NCBI GenBank assembly: GCA_017439985.1
Contig: JAFSIC010000044.1
Coordinates: 62,001-126,000 of the forward strand
From: Oscillospiraceae bacterium
Lineage (GTDB): Bacteria; Bacillota; Clostridia; Oscillospirales; Ruminococcaceae
DNA length: 64,000 nt
Direction: 5' to 3'
A program made the translations under genes and the position numbers. The number at the start of each line of letters is the position of its first letter. Position 1 is the first letter of the stretch. Under the pieces are notes generated by a model that was not told the origin of the DNA, did not search any database, and saw nothing but the letters and a program-made list of their open reading frames with translations. This document shows positions 15,810-25,550 of this stretch, piece after piece.

Positions 15810-15902
15810 ATCCTGTAAATCTGGAGTATACCCTAACTTAACTTCCACTACCATCTCCCATCCTGTCAAATTAGAGTTCATTTTCCTGTTAATTGACAGG
15901 AT
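15810..15902. repeat. Repeats upstream of the serine recombinase, possible res site
   Basis: ATCCTGTAAATCTGGAGT (15810-15827) and ATCCTGTCAAATTAGAGT (15860-15877) match at 14 of 18 positions, 50 bp apart. ATCCTGTCAA (15860-15869) also forms a perfect 10-bp inverted repeat with TTGACAGGAT (15893-15902). They end 44 bp before the recombinase start codon, where resolvase and invertase sites are usually found. Confidence 0.5.
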
Positions 15903-15946
15903 GTAAACAGGGTCTAGATTTCAATTTTACCATTGGAGGAATGAAG

Positions 15947-16510
15947 ATGTCCAACATCGCTTATGTACGAGTGAGCACCATTGACCAAAACGAGGAACGC
16001 CAGCTCAAAGCTTTGGAGAAATATGATATAGACAAATGGTTTACCGAAAAGATTAGCGGTAAAAATACTCAAAGGCCAGAACTTCAACGAATGTTAGAGT
16101 ATGTACGCGAAGGTGACACTGTCTATGTACATGACTTCTCCAGACTGGCACGCAGCACAAAAGACCTACTGCAGCTGGTGGAAGATCTGCAGCTCAAAGG
16201 TGTCCACCTCGTTTCCAACAAGGAGAACATGGATACTTCGACCGCCACCGGCAAGCTCATGGTTACTATGATGGCAGCTATCGCAGAGTTTGAAAGAGCC
16301 AATCTTCTGGAACGTCAGCGGGAAGGCATCTCTATTGCCAAGGCAAGCGGCAAGTACAAAGGGCGTAAAGCTGTTGAAGTGACTGAGCGCTTCACGGAGC
16401 TCTACAGCCAATATCAGAACCGCCAGATCAGCAAATTGAAGTTCGCTAACCTCTATGGAGTATCCAGACCGACGTTGGATAAGCTTTTAAAGAATTACGA
16501 ACAACTTTGA
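15947..16510 (+). CDS. Serine recombinase, resolvase/invertase family
   Basis: 187 residues from the ATG at 15947, which has GGAGG 8 bp upstream; the earlier ATG at 15941 is too close. The catalytic serine is in NIAYVRVSTIDQNEERQ (residue ~10), with DFSRLARSTKDLL and the conserved AAIAEFERANLLERQREG, then a short C-terminal helix-turn-helix (ISKLKFANLYGVSRPTLDKL). Length and layout match Tn3-type resolvases and Pin-type invertases. Candidate crossover repeats lie directly upstream. It could resolve multimers of a replicating island form or invert a segment. Confidence 0.92.
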   Translation: MSNIAYVRVSTIDQNEERQLKALEKYDIDKWFTEKISGKNTQRPELQRMLEYVREGDTVYVHDFSRLARSTKDLLQLVEDLQLKGVHLVSNKENMDTSTATGKLMVTMMAAIAEFERANLLERQREGISIAKASGKYKGRKAVEVTERFTELYSQYQNRQISKLKFANLYGVSRPTLDKLLKNYEQL

Positions 16511-16580
16511 ACTACGCAAACCTATTATTCCCTTGTCCCTATCTCACACGATTGTTCTGGTATTAGCATTTGGGGTCTAC

Positions 16581-16612
16581 AAAAAAAGCCCCTTCTTACT
16601 GAAGGGGCTTTT
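16581..16612. terminator. Bidirectional terminator between the serine recombinase and hsdR
   Basis: AAAAGCCCCTTC (16585-16596) and GAAGGGGCTTTT (16601-16612) are perfect arms with a 4-base loop, with A- and T-runs on both sides. It serves the convergent genes. Confidence 0.93.
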
Positions 16613-16617
16613 CATCC

Positions 16618-19600
16618 TTACGCCTCAACCAATGCATTTCCTTTGATGCTATTGATGATCTCGATCATCTGTGTTTTGCGTTTAGCATCAAACAACTTCG
16701 TGAAACTGGTTGGCTTATCGAATGGAGGTTTCTGCAATTCGACAACACTATCCATATAGCCATTCTGTTCCACATGGTTGATCACTTTCTGAACGAAAGT
16801 AATCTGCTTCTGATTCAAAGATTCGTCGTTGATGAAGACAGAGAAGGCCTGCATCGCAGCTTCGTGATCCAGTTTGGCAATCTTGCGAATCAGCAAACCG
16901 AACGGAGTATGTCCATATTCTCGCTCATAGTCCTCTTTATTGCCCAGTTCCTCAGTAAGAATACGTTCCAGTTCACTGTAATCAACAGCAGTGAGCGGAA
17001 TGTTATGCTTCAGCTTGTGGATAGCCAATGTGTCACCGTGCTCTTCCACATAGCGGTTCACCTTTTTGCGGTAGTCTTCAAAGTCATAGGCAGGGTCCAG
17101 CAAGATACCTTCCTGACTATCCATAACTGGATCACTCAGATTCGTTGTTATAATTCTTCGAATATCGCCGTCCCACAGGAACTTGATCAGATCTCGGAGT
17201 TCCTCTCGTACTCTTTCAAAGATCAGCACATCATTTGCTTTCCAGAAATCATCAGTATTGATTTCTTTGATCAGCGGCAATTTTGCATCAATCTGTGGAA
17301 TCGTCGCTTTCCTCTCCAACAAAACAGCTGTATCGCAAAGCTGTTTCTTTGCTCTTTTGAAGCTCGGCATTTCTTCCATCTGAGAAATCATCAAGCCATA
17401 CATGAAGTTGTCAAAGCGTTTGGCTGCTTCATCCTTCTCATCCAGGTAAACAAGTGGAGCAATTTCCTTGATCAGCTCGCCCTTCTCACCTTCTCCAAGG
17501 CAAGTAAAAACGGAACGCTCTTTGTACTTCTCAACATAACGCAGTTTCAGTTTGACGGAAACCAAGTCCTGATTCAAGGCCGATATTTGTCCATGACAGA
17601 TATCAATCAAGCTTTCTCTCCAGTTCCGATATTCTTCTGCGCTGTAGTCGCTGTGCTGTAAAGCGACAATCAAGCGAATCTGTTTTGCAAAGATATTTTC
17701 AGAAAGGCTTTTGGTTTCTCTGCTTTCAAAGCCATTCGGCTTTTCACGGAAGTATTCAAAGTTTCCGCAGTAGTCAAAAATCAGGAAGCGTTTCTTACCG
17801 GTGTATTCCCCGTCGATCTGATCAATACAGTTGAGATTTGGAGCCAAACGAGTACCACGACCGATCATCTGCCAGAATTTCGTCTTGGAACGCACTTTTT
17901 TGAAGAACACCAGATTCACACATTCAGGCGCATCAATGCCGGTATCCATCATATCCACAGAAACGGCGATCTGCGGTTCTTTCTCCGATACTTTGAAGTT
18001 ATCAATAATGGTCTGTGCATAAGAGTCATCACAAACAACCCTCTGCGCAAAGGTACCATTATTGCTCAGCTTCGGATACAGCTTATTGAAGCGTTGAACA
18101 ATGTACTCTGCGTGACGTTTGTTCTGTGCAAAGATGATCGTCTTACCGATGAGATCACCACCGGCTACTTTGATTCCACGCTCCATCAAATCCTGCAGAA
18201 CCATATCCACTGTCTTTTCATTAAAGACAAACTTGTTCAGTTCGTTTGACGGAATGAAGTCAGGGCGAATATCATCTTCTGTGAAATCGTCTTCATATCG
18301 GGCTTTATCCTCATCAGATAACTGGTCGTAGGTGATACCCTCTTCGATGAATTTGGTTTTTACCTCATAGTTATAGTATGGAACCAGTACATGGTCGGTA
18401 TAGACCGCTGTTTCATAATCATAAGCATAGGTAGGAATACCATGCTCCATTTCAAAGAAATCGTAGGTATTTCTGTCTACATCTGTCTTTGGTGTTGCTG
18501 TCAGACCAACCAGAATCGCATCAAAATAGTCAAAAATGGCCTTGTACTTCTTAAAGATGCTTCGATGGCTTTCATCCACGATAATCAGATCAAAGTGTGC
18601 AGGAGTAAACAGCTTCTGACCATCAGCGGTTTTCGTCTCGTCGATGGCATTGAGCATTGTCGGATAAGTAGAGAAAACAATTCTCGCTGTCCTGTCATCC
18701 TTATTGGAGCAAAGGTTACATAGAGACATTTCCGGCAAATAATCCTTGAAAGCATCCTTTGCCTGTTTTACCAGTGCCGTTCTGTCTGCGAGGAAAAGGA
18801 TATTGGTCACATAACCTCCACGGCTGAGGACATCAGTCAAACTGGCTGCTGTTCTGGTTTTACCGGTACCGGTTGCCATAACCAGAAGATTCCGATGGAA
18901 GCCCTGATCCACGTGATCACAAACTGCACGGATCGCTTTCTTCTGATAATATCGGTTAGTAATTTTATCATCAATCTGGATTTCGCTCAGATTTTTGCGT
19001 TCAGAACGGCGGTTCATCAATTTCTGCAAATCAGATTTACCGAACAGACCACTGACCTGTCTTTGTGGGCCATTCTTTGGATCCCAGAAGAAGGTTTCAA
19101 AACCGTTGGTTGTGAAAATCATTGGTACGCGTCCAAATCTTCGCTCCAATGCTTCAGCGTAAAGCTGTGCCTGTCTGCGGCCATTATTCGGATCCTTGCT
19201 GCTGCGTTTTGCTTCAACAACAGCCAGAGGCAAACCATCCCTGCCAAACAAAACATAGTCTGCAAAGCCCTTCTGCCCCGGGACATTATTCATGTCGTTG
19301 ATCTCATACTCTTCCCAGACATCGGCATCAGTTCCGTCAAATCTCCAGCCAAGGGCTTTCAGGTCAACATCAATGTATTTTTTGCGGGTCTTGAACTCGG
19401 AAATATCGTCCGGTACGAAGTGACGTTTCTCTTGATTCTGCTCTTTTTCCGCAGTGTAGTGCACAGAAAGCTCCGCAATTTTCGCACGCAGAGCTTCGAT
19501 CTCAGCGTCTTTTTCGCCAAGAAGGCTCTCCTGTTCCTTGATTTTTCGCTCATCGATCACGACCTTCTCTGCCGGGATCAACTTTACATCAAAAGAACGC

Positions 19601-19992
19601 TCCACATAATCCATGCCGTAGCAGTAGTCGATCCACTGAATGAACTCGAACAAGCCACGCATAGACAGCAGCGCATCACTGCCGGAAACACTGCGCTCTG
19701 TGTGGACAGCGAGGTTGCCAAGTTTCACGATGAAAGGCAGCTTTCCCCATGTTTTGCCGTCAACAGCCCAGCGGAAGCTCGGCTCGTGGAGGTGGGACTG
19801 CAGATTATCCTTATAGGGCATTTCCATGCTGTTGTCAGCGGAGTAGACCCACTTCACCGCCAGCTCCAGCGCCTTGCGACAGCCAACAGCACACATGGCA
19901 GGCGAGCTTGCGTAGACTTTCTCAGCTTCCACAGCGGCAGCCGCAAAGAGTGCATATTCTGTTTTAGAACTTAAATAGGAGAAGTTTGTCAT
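16618..19992 (-). CDS. hsdR: Type I restriction enzyme, restriction/translocase subunit R
   Basis: Cuts unmodified foreign DNA after ATP-driven translocation, in complex with HsdM and HsdS. The 1124-residue protein has a DUF4145 domain (~10-120), a coiled coil (~150-180), a PD-(D/E)XK nuclease (D245, E260 and K262 in DYVLF and VVEAK), Walker A MATGTGKT (~372-379), DESH box (~473-476), and helicase motifs DTGIDAPE and QMIGRGTRLAP, then a C-terminal HsdM-contact region. All catalytic residues are present. It is separated from hsdS by abiH and a small gene, an interruption of the usual order. Confidence 0.96.
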   Translation of the reverse strand: MTNFSYLSSKTEYALFAAAAVEAEKVYASSPAMCAVGCRKALELAVKWVYSADNSMEMPYKDNLQSHLHEPSFRWAVDGKTWGKLPFIVKLGNLAVHTERSVSGSDALLSMRGLFEFIQWIDYCYGMDYVERSFDVKLIPAEKVVIDERKIKEQESLLGEKDAEIEALRAKIAELSVHYTAEKEQNQEKRHFVPDDISEFKTRKKYIDVDLKALGWRFDGTDADVWEEYEINDMNNVPGQKGFADYVLFGRDGLPLAVVEAKRSSKDPNNGRRQAQLYAEALERRFGRVPMIFTTNGFETFFWDPKNGPQRQVSGLFGKSDLQKLMNRRSERKNLSEIQIDDKITNRYYQKKAIRAVCDHVDQGFHRNLLVMATGTGKTRTAASLTDVLSRGGYVTNILFLADRTALVKQAKDAFKDYLPEMSLCNLCSNKDDRTARIVFSTYPTMLNAIDETKTADGQKLFTPAHFDLIIVDESHRSIFKKYKAIFDYFDAILVGLTATPKTDVDRNTYDFFEMEHGIPTYAYDYETAVYTDHVLVPYYNYEVKTKFIEEGITYDQLSDEDKARYEDDFTEDDIRPDFIPSNELNKFVFNEKTVDMVLQDLMERGIKVAGGDLIGKTIIFAQNKRHAEYIVQRFNKLYPKLSNNGTFAQRVVCDDSYAQTIIDNFKVSEKEPQIAVSVDMMDTGIDAPECVNLVFFKKVRSKTKFWQMIGRGTRLAPNLNCIDQIDGEYTGKKRFLIFDYCGNFEYFREKPNGFESRETKSLSENIFAKQIRLIVALQHSDYSAEEYRNWRESLIDICHGQISALNQDLVSVKLKLRYVEKYKERSVFTCLGEGEKGELIKEIAPLVYLDEKDEAAKRFDNFMYGLMISQMEEMPSFKRAKKQLCDTAVLLERKATIPQIDAKLPLIKEINTDDFWKANDVLIFERVREELRDLIKFLWDGDIRRIITTNLSDPVMDSQEGILLDPAYDFEDYRKKVNRYVEEHGDTLAIHKLKHNIPLTAVDYSELERILTEELGNKEDYEREYGHTPFGLLIRKIAKLDHEAAMQAFSVFINDESLNQKQITFVQKVINHVEQNGYMDSVVELQKPPFDKPTSFTKLFDAKRKTQMIEIINSIKGNALVEA

Positions 19993-19996
19993 GGTG

Positions 19997-21184
19997 TCAC
20001 CTCAATAAGTCTAATTTTACTCCAACCATTTTTTTAGTAAGTTCGTCAGCTTCTTTGATTGCATTAATCATTTTATCTTCCCTAGCCATTACTTCTTCAA
20101 CGCTTCTTTGAACTCGCGTTGCTTCTTCAAAGGTCATTGGAGTACTGATTGTCACTTCCTTTTTAGGATTACTCATCTCTTTTTTTCTCAATCCCATAGA
20201 GAACACATTGTGATTACCACCAACATAAATTCGGTTACTAATCTCAGTTTTCTGATCTTCTGATAACTCCGAGTACGACAGGAATGTATTCACCACTTTG
20301 TCAGTTATTTTTCTTTGTGAAAATGGAAAACGAGGATCATATTTTTTATCATATTTCAGTATAACCAATCTGCGTAACACATCGCCGGATAACCATTTGG
20401 ATATGATATTCCACCATTTCTTATCAGTTGCTCCTATAGACATGCCATATATACAAATGATATCACTACTATTGATGAGTGAAATTACGTCATCTTCATA
20501 CATTGTTCGTAAATCAACATTCTGTTGAGGCTTTACAATTTCACGAACAATATCATCATCTGTGGCGAAATTTGGATTCGTAATTTGTGTCGAATCATTT
20601 ACCCCCATAATCATATTGGGATCAATGTATCCGTGAATATGAGCAACTTTTCCCACAGTTCTATTTTTATCACTTTCCAGCATTTTAGAAAGCATTTCTA
20701 CACAGTTATCTATCGTTCGGGTGTAGTTAAATGAGATGAAGTTATATATTCTCATCCCCGTGATACTGTTATAAATTTTTTGAATTTCCGCTTTATCTCC
20801 CTCTCGAATATGGAAGTACTTAGTCACTCCATTTTTCATTGTTTCAGAAATAAGGGTTTCATTGGAATAATCCGCAGCAGCTTCTTCCTCTTCCAAATAG
20901 CTATTGAACTTGGAAATAAAATCTTCAAACCGTTCTATGTACATCTCTTTTTCATCGATGGAAAAATCTGCAGAATGCTGTCCAAAGGCAGTTTCAAAAT
21001 CTGCCCAATCAATAATTTTGCTATTATCGTCATAATTTCTTTTTTGGAGCATTTCTTTGAAAGCCCTGATATTGTTGTTATCGTCCTCAGTGATACAGCA
21101 ATATTTCTGGTAGAAATCCTCATATCTTGTTTTCAAACCAATGCCGATATCAAAGCCATTACCAATTAAAAATGTAATATTCAT
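19997..21184 (-). CDS. abiH: AbiH family abortive-infection protein
   Basis: 395 residues starting NITFLIGNGFDIGIGLKTRY, the signature N-terminus of AbiH phage-resistance proteins. A central conserved region contains FISFNYTRTIDN and VAHIHGYIDPNMIMGVND, which includes the family's His motif. It is clearly more AT-rich than hsdM or hsdR on either side, suggesting separate acquisition. It lies 4 bp upstream of the hsdR start, so the two are probably cotranscribed. The mechanism of AbiH is not known. Confidence 0.88.
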   Translation of the reverse strand: MNITFLIGNGFDIGIGLKTRYEDFYQKYCCITEDDNNNIRAFKEMLQKRNYDDNSKIIDWADFETAFGQHSADFSIDEKEMYIERFEDFISKFNSYLEEEEAAADYSNETLISETMKNGVTKYFHIREGDKAEIQKIYNSITGMRIYNFISFNYTRTIDNCVEMLSKMLESDKNRTVGKVAHIHGYIDPNMIMGVNDSTQITNPNFATDDDIVREIVKPQQNVDLRTMYEDDVISLINSSDIICIYGMSIGATDKKWWNIISKWLSGDVLRRLVILKYDKKYDPRFPFSQRKITDKVVNTFLSYSELSEDQKTEISNRIYVGGNHNVFSMGLRKKEMSNPKKEVTISTPMTFEEATRVQRSVEEVMAREDKMINAIKEADELTKKMVGVKLDLLR

Positions 21185-21219
21185 ATTTTTACATCACCCG
21201 CTCTCTACTGTCAATGCAA

Positions 21220-21717
21220 CTATTTCCGTTTCTCACTTGGTGTATATGTAATTTCCCATCTACCATTTCTCAAATCTGCATACCCAACTGTTTTCCATGG
21301 ATTGTCTCTCCAATCTCTGAAATCAATGGAAAATGATACATGCGTTGTACTGTCTGTTGGTAGTTCGATGTATCTAATTCCGTTAAATGCTGATATTGGT
21401 GGTAGTACTTCTTTTCCAATTGGATATTCTCGACCGTTAAATATATACCTCTCTAGGTATACAACACTATTTCCAATATTCCGAATAATAATTGCTGGAA
21501 CATTTTTATCAGGTTTTTGACCTAATGCATCATGCATTACGATATACTCATCTATCAAATAAAGTTCTACTTTATTTTGAAAACTTGTTTGCTGTTCACT
21601 TATTTTCATTTGTTTATACCCAATGACAGCACTTGATATCAAGGCTAATACAGAAATAATTATCGTGATGACATCGACCATGTTAACTCCATTTATCGTT
21701 TCAAAATTTAAGAACAT
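21220..21717 (-). CDS. Small membrane-anchored protein of unknown function
   Basis: 165 residues with one N-terminal membrane segment (MVDVITIIISVLALISSAVI, residues ~13-32) and a soluble beta-rich domain (AIIIRNIGNSVVYLERYIFN). The first ATG has AAAGGA 5 bp upstream; a second start at residue 13 with GGAG is equally plausible. No family recognised. It is AT-rich like abiH and sits between abiH and hsdS, so it is probably a partner of the AbiH unit (inference) or a separate membrane-localised defence factor. Confidence 0.75.
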   Translation of the reverse strand: MFLNFETINGVNMVDVITIIISVLALISSAVIGYKQMKISEQQTSFQNKVELYLIDEYIVMHDALGQKPDKNVPAIIIRNIGNSVVYLERYIFNGREYPIGKEVLPPISAFNGIRYIELPTDSTTHVSFSIDFRDWRDNPWKTVGYADLRNGRWEITYTPSEKRK

Positions 21718-21729
21718 AACAATTCCTTT

Positions 21730-22863
21730 CTACCCAAAATACTCCTGCATCAAGGCTTTTTTGAGGGTTTCCAGTTGATCCAGACTGTTCTGGATCGCCA
21801 ATTTTGATTTGTCGGTCTGTTCGACGAAGGCGGCGAATTGTTCTTGAGCTTCCATTGGTGGTAAATCTGTTGGTATTGCCATAAAACTATCCATGCTAAT
21901 AGACTCTCTTCTTTTTACAGAGCCTGTGAATTTGCTGCTAATATATTGCATGGTTCTATCCGTTCTAAGAACATACGCTAAAACTTCAGGCACGGCTTTA
22001 GATAAATCTACCGTCCAAATTTTATAGGCTGGACTAACAATACCCTCATTGACAATATTTTGTATTGCAAAATTACGTTCATCAATATGAATACCTTGGA
22101 CTAATTTTCCTCTTGGAACAATCTTATATGTTGATGAATCTACCGACGCAATACGTTTCTTGAACTTTTCACTTTGTAATACAATACCATCATCTTTAGT
22201 AATGGAAAGAACCGGTAAATCTTTATCACCACATCGTTCTGCTTTATATGGAGTAATGAACTCACCCAATTCATTGTGAGCTGGATTTTGTTCACTCAAT
22301 TCATAATATTTGGATTTCACCATCTCATCCAATGTTTCCAGCTGCTGTTTGCGCAGGCTGATGAGGTTGGAAACTTTGTCGAGTGTGGAAACAATCTCCC
22401 TTTGTTTCGACTCCGGATATAGTTTTATTGGAGTTTCTCTAATATGTGTCAAATGAAGATTGGGCACACCAATCCCTTTAAGATTCCCATCAAAAAACAT
22501 TTTTGATGTTGGACTATTAATCGAATAGAGCAAATATTTTGGCATCACTTTTTCGACATTAGGACGTATCAACGCTAAACTTACATAAATATCGAAAATC
22601 TCATCTTTGTCAACTAAAGCTGCTATACCAGTCGTACCATTTTTCGCCAACAAAATATCGCCTTTTTGAGGAGCAACTCTTTTATATAATTCATTATGCA
22701 ATTCTTCTGGAATATACATAACGTTTTCCCAATCTATAAGACCTGTCGTTACATTTTTTGAAGAGAGAAATATATAACCAGTATCTGAATATTTAGGTGT
22801 TTTATGTGTTCCATCTGTAATCTCCATTAAACACAATTCTTTAAGGGGTACTACTTTTTCCAC
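21730..22863 (-). CDS. hsdS: Type I restriction-modification specificity subunit S
   Basis: 377 residues with the two-fold HsdS plan: target recognition domain 1 (~5-150), a first conserved helix (SKQREIVSTLDKVSNLISLR), target recognition domain 2 (~200-330) and a second conserved helix at the end (QEQFAAFVEQTDKSKLAIQ, LETLKKALMQEYFG). It determines the bipartite DNA target for HsdM and HsdR. Its stop/start junction with hsdM overlaps by 1 bp. The recognition domains are AT-rich compared with hsdM, as is usual for this exchangeable part. A single full-length copy is present, with no silent partial copies nearby. Confidence 0.95.
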   Translation of the reverse strand: MEKVVPLKELCLMEITDGTHKTPKYSDTGYIFLSSKNVTTGLIDWENVMYIPEELHNELYKRVAPQKGDILLAKNGTTGIAALVDKDEIFDIYVSLALIRPNVEKVMPKYLLYSINSPTSKMFFDGNLKGIGVPNLHLTHIRETPIKLYPESKQREIVSTLDKVSNLISLRKQQLETLDEMVKSKYYELSEQNPAHNELGEFITPYKAERCGDKDLPVLSITKDDGIVLQSEKFKKRIASVDSSTYKIVPRGKLVQGIHIDERNFAIQNIVNEGIVSPAYKIWTVDLSKAVPEVLAYVLRTDRTMQYISSKFTGSVKRRESISMDSFMAIPTDLPPMEAQEQFAAFVEQTDKSKLAIQNSLDQLETLKKALMQEYFG

Positions 22864-24389
22864 TACAACATCTCCTCCAGCTCTGCCAGACCGGCGGTGA
22901 TCTCCATTTCCAGCTCGTGCAGGCGGGTCATCAGCTCTGCGGTGCTTGGGTATTCCACAGCCACATACTCCGCCTTCTTATACTTGTTGATGCTCAGGTC
23001 GTAGCTGTTCTCCACGATCTCCTCCTTCGGCACCATGAAGGATTTCTCGCTGCGGGCACGGTCGGCTTCCGCCTCCATGTTGTGGAAGCGGGCAATGATG
23101 TCCGGAATGTCGTTTTCCTTCACCTCAGAGCGCTTGTCATCCAGACTGAAGCCGTCGGCTGTCATGTCGTAGAACCAGACTTTGTCGGTGCCGCCTGCGC
23201 CGGTTTTGGTGAACACCAGAATCGCCGTGGAAACACCTGCGTATGGCTTGAACACGCCGGATGGCATGGAAATGACCGCGCGAAGCTGATGGTTTTCAAT
23301 CAGCTCCTGACGGATGGATTTGTGAGCTTTGCTGCTGCCGAAGAGCACGCCGTCCGGAACGATGCAGGCACAGCGTCCGCCGGTTGCCATAATGCGCAGG
23401 AAGAGCGCGAGGAAGAGCAGCTCGGTTTTCTTGGTGTTGGTGACCGCTTTCAGGTCGTCGTTGATGCTTTCAGCGTCAATGGTGCCTTTGAACGGAGGGT
23501 TTGCAAGGCAGACAGTGTACTTGCCGCGGATCTGATTCTGCTTGGACACACTGTCCTTGTAGTCGATTTCCGGGTTGGTGATGCTGTGGAGCATCAGGTT
23601 CATGGCAGAAATGCGGAGCATGGTTCTGTCCATGTCAAAGCCAGTAAAGGCAGGGCCAGCGAAGTGCTCCCACTGCTCGGAAGTCATGGTATCTTCGTAG
23701 TGTCTGCGGATGTACTCGCAGGCAGACACAAGGAAGCCAGCGGTACCGCAAGCAGGGTCACAAATCGTATCGTCAGGGGTTGGCTGCAGCAGTTCCACCA
23801 TCATTTCACGGATGTGCTTTGGAGTACGGAACTGACCGTTCTGACCGGCAGTTGCCAACTTACCAAGCATATACTCGTAGAGGTCGCCCTGCATGTCCAG
23901 ATCGGAAATGTCGTTGAGATAGAGGTCTTCCAATCCGGTGATGATCTTTTCCAGCACCTGCGGAGTTGGGATCAGGAACATAGCATCGTCCATGTAGCGG
24001 GCGAAGGCGGTGTTGCTTTCCTGTTTCCGTGGATCATCTGGGATTTCCTGCAGTTCGCCATCAACGAAGTCAGGAAGTTTACCGTATTTCATTTTTTTGA
24101 TAGCCGGGAACACGCGGCTACTCATGATTGCAAAAATTTCACGAGAGTCTTTGTCTTTCAGCTTACTCCAGCGCATGGACTGTCCCGCTTCAGACTGTGG
24201 GAAGATTTTCTCCATCGCTTCGCCAGTCATATTTTCATATTCTTCATTTTCCAGTTCTTTTTCATCCAGAGAACGGATGAACATTAAGTAGGTCAGCTGT
24301 TCAATAACAGTCAGCGGGTTGGTGATGCCGCCTGCCCACAGGTCTGTCCAGATCTTGTCGATTTTATTTTTAATAGCTCCGGTGATCAT
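22863..24389 (-). CDS. hsdM: Type I restriction-modification methyltransferase subunit M
   Basis: N6-adenine methyltransferase, 508 residues. An N-terminal helical domain (MITGAIKNKIDKIWTDLW) precedes SAM motif I DPACGTAGFL (~211-220) and the catalytic motif IV NPPF (~297-300); the C-terminal helical tail begins near 430. It is the first gene of the hsdM-hsdS-(165 aa)-abiH-hsdR run. It modifies self DNA and forms the M2S core. Sequence appears intact. Confidence 0.96.
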   Translation of the reverse strand: MITGAIKNKIDKIWTDLWAGGITNPLTVIEQLTYLMFIRSLDEKELENEEYENMTGEAMEKIFPQSEAGQSMRWSKLKDKDSREIFAIMSSRVFPAIKKMKYGKLPDFVDGELQEIPDDPRKQESNTAFARYMDDAMFLIPTPQVLEKIITGLEDLYLNDISDLDMQGDLYEYMLGKLATAGQNGQFRTPKHIREMMVELLQPTPDDTICDPACGTAGFLVSACEYIRRHYEDTMTSEQWEHFAGPAFTGFDMDRTMLRISAMNLMLHSITNPEIDYKDSVSKQNQIRGKYTVCLANPPFKGTIDAESINDDLKAVTNTKKTELLFLALFLRIMATGGRCACIVPDGVLFGSSKAHKSIRQELIENHQLRAVISMPSGVFKPYAGVSTAILVFTKTGAGGTDKVWFYDMTADGFSLDDKRSEVKENDIPDIIARFHNMEAEADRARSEKSFMVPKEEIVENSYDLSINKYKKAEYVAVEYPSTAELMTRLHELEMEITAGLAELEEML

Positions 24390-24484
24390 ACTCGATTCCT
24401 CCTGCTGTTGAATACAGTTATACAGGTTAATTATATCTCATAATTTGACAGGAAACAAGAATGGTATTGTTGACACTCTAAAAG

Positions 24485-24523
24485 AAAAACGCCCGAAACG
24501 GTTTAAGTGCCGACTCGGGTGTT
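24485..24523 (-). terminator. Terminator after the PD-(D/E)XK gene
   Basis: AACGCCCGA (24489-24497) pairs with TCGGGTGTT (24515-24523), with further pairing (CGG/CCG) in the loop. In the minus-strand RNA a U-run follows. It separates the nuclease transcript from hsdM. Confidence 0.75.
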
Positions 24524-24526
24524 CCT

Positions 24527-25492
24527 CTACTTCTTTTTATTCTTCTTGATTGCGCTGATGCTGTAGGTAGCGTTTACGATATTTGCAAACTCAGTCAGTG
24601 CCTGTACCGCATCCAAGCATTCCTTCAAATCTGCCTTGCTGGTCTGTTCAAACGGTTCCTTTACTTTCAGCGGCGGCACTTTAACACGCAGTGCAAGAGA
24701 TTTGCCTGCTTTCCGGGCTGAGACGTTGGGCATACCGTGATTTCGCAGCCACGCTGCAATCTCCTGTACAATATCCATATGCATTGTTGCATTGGGGAAA
24801 ATCAGGATCACTTCGCCCTCCTGCGTTTGATGGTATAGATAAGTATCTCCCAGTCTGGTTCCGTAGTGCGGCCACCAACCGCTTGAGGTAATGCTGGTAC
24901 GCATATCCAACGATGGGTAGTATTCCTGTTGATACTGACAATACTTATTGAAGAAGTCATTGGCATCCTGATTAACATTGACCTCCGGTGGTTTCTTCGA
25001 CTTATTGATCGCCTGCTCCAGCTGCTGGCTTCTCACGGAACTGAGAATATCGTCCTTTTGCTCAAAGTAGTCTTTGCATTTCTCATAGGACAGGAAGTAG
25101 TCATACTTTTTTGCTACCTCATTGTCGCAACGATACTTCTCCGAACAGAAAATAAAAATTGCAAACTCCTGCCATTCTTTTTTCTTCTGACCTTTCTCAC
25201 CACGAAGGCGGTATCTCTCGTACTGGTCTGGCATTGCAATAGCATTCACTTTATCTTCAATCAGCAAAGCAACACGTTTTCCTTCGATCTCCAAAATGAC
25301 CGTAATATCGCTTTCTCCCAAGTCAAGCTCCGTACGGGACAGCTCCACATTCAGAACCTTGAACTCTTTTCCTTTATAGAGCTCGGTCTGCTGCAACACC
25401 AGCTCACAAAATCCGTGGTCTGTCGCAATGGACTCCAGAAAGAGCATATCCATATCCCGCTCCCTTACCGTTGAAAAGGAACATTTCGTCAT
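24527..25492 (-). CDS. PD-(D/E)XK nuclease-fold protein
   Basis: 321 residues. The nuclease core is visible as GESDITVILEIEGKRVALLI followed by EDKVNA: an Asp at ~58 and the pair E-x-K at ~78-80 match the PD-(D/E)XK triad, and QYERYRLRG follows as in related families. The C-terminal half (STTNLDM-like segment near WWPHYGTRLGDTYLY and a Lys-rich tail) is unassigned. It resembles PD-(D/E)XK superfamily proteins common in defence islands. The ribosome binding site is GAGGTGA. It is last in a minus-strand run with three small defence-type genes. Confidence 0.78.
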   Translation of the reverse strand: MTKCSFSTVRERDMDMLFLESIATDHGFCELVLQQTELYKGKEFKVLNVELSRTELDLGESDITVILEIEGKRVALLIEDKVNAIAMPDQYERYRLRGEKGQKKKEWQEFAIFIFCSEKYRCDNEVAKKYDYFLSYEKCKDYFEQKDDILSSVRSQQLEQAINKSKKPPEVNVNQDANDFFNKYCQYQQEYYPSLDMRTSITSSGWWPHYGTRLGDTYLYHQTQEGEVILIFPNATMHMDIVQEIAAWLRNHGMPNVSARKAGKSLALRVKVPPLKVKEPFEQTSKADLKECLDAVQALTEFANIVNATYSISAIKKNKKK

Positions 25493-25550
25493 ATGCTTTC
25501 ACCTCTCATCCATTTCAAGCTTCAGGCATCTCTTCCTCAACCGAACCGCT

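Noticed and set aside
21730-22863. Phase-variable hsdS by inversion
   Set aside because: Only one full hsdS is present, with no inverted partial copy or nearby invertase; the serine recombinase is 5 kb away with its own upstream repeats.
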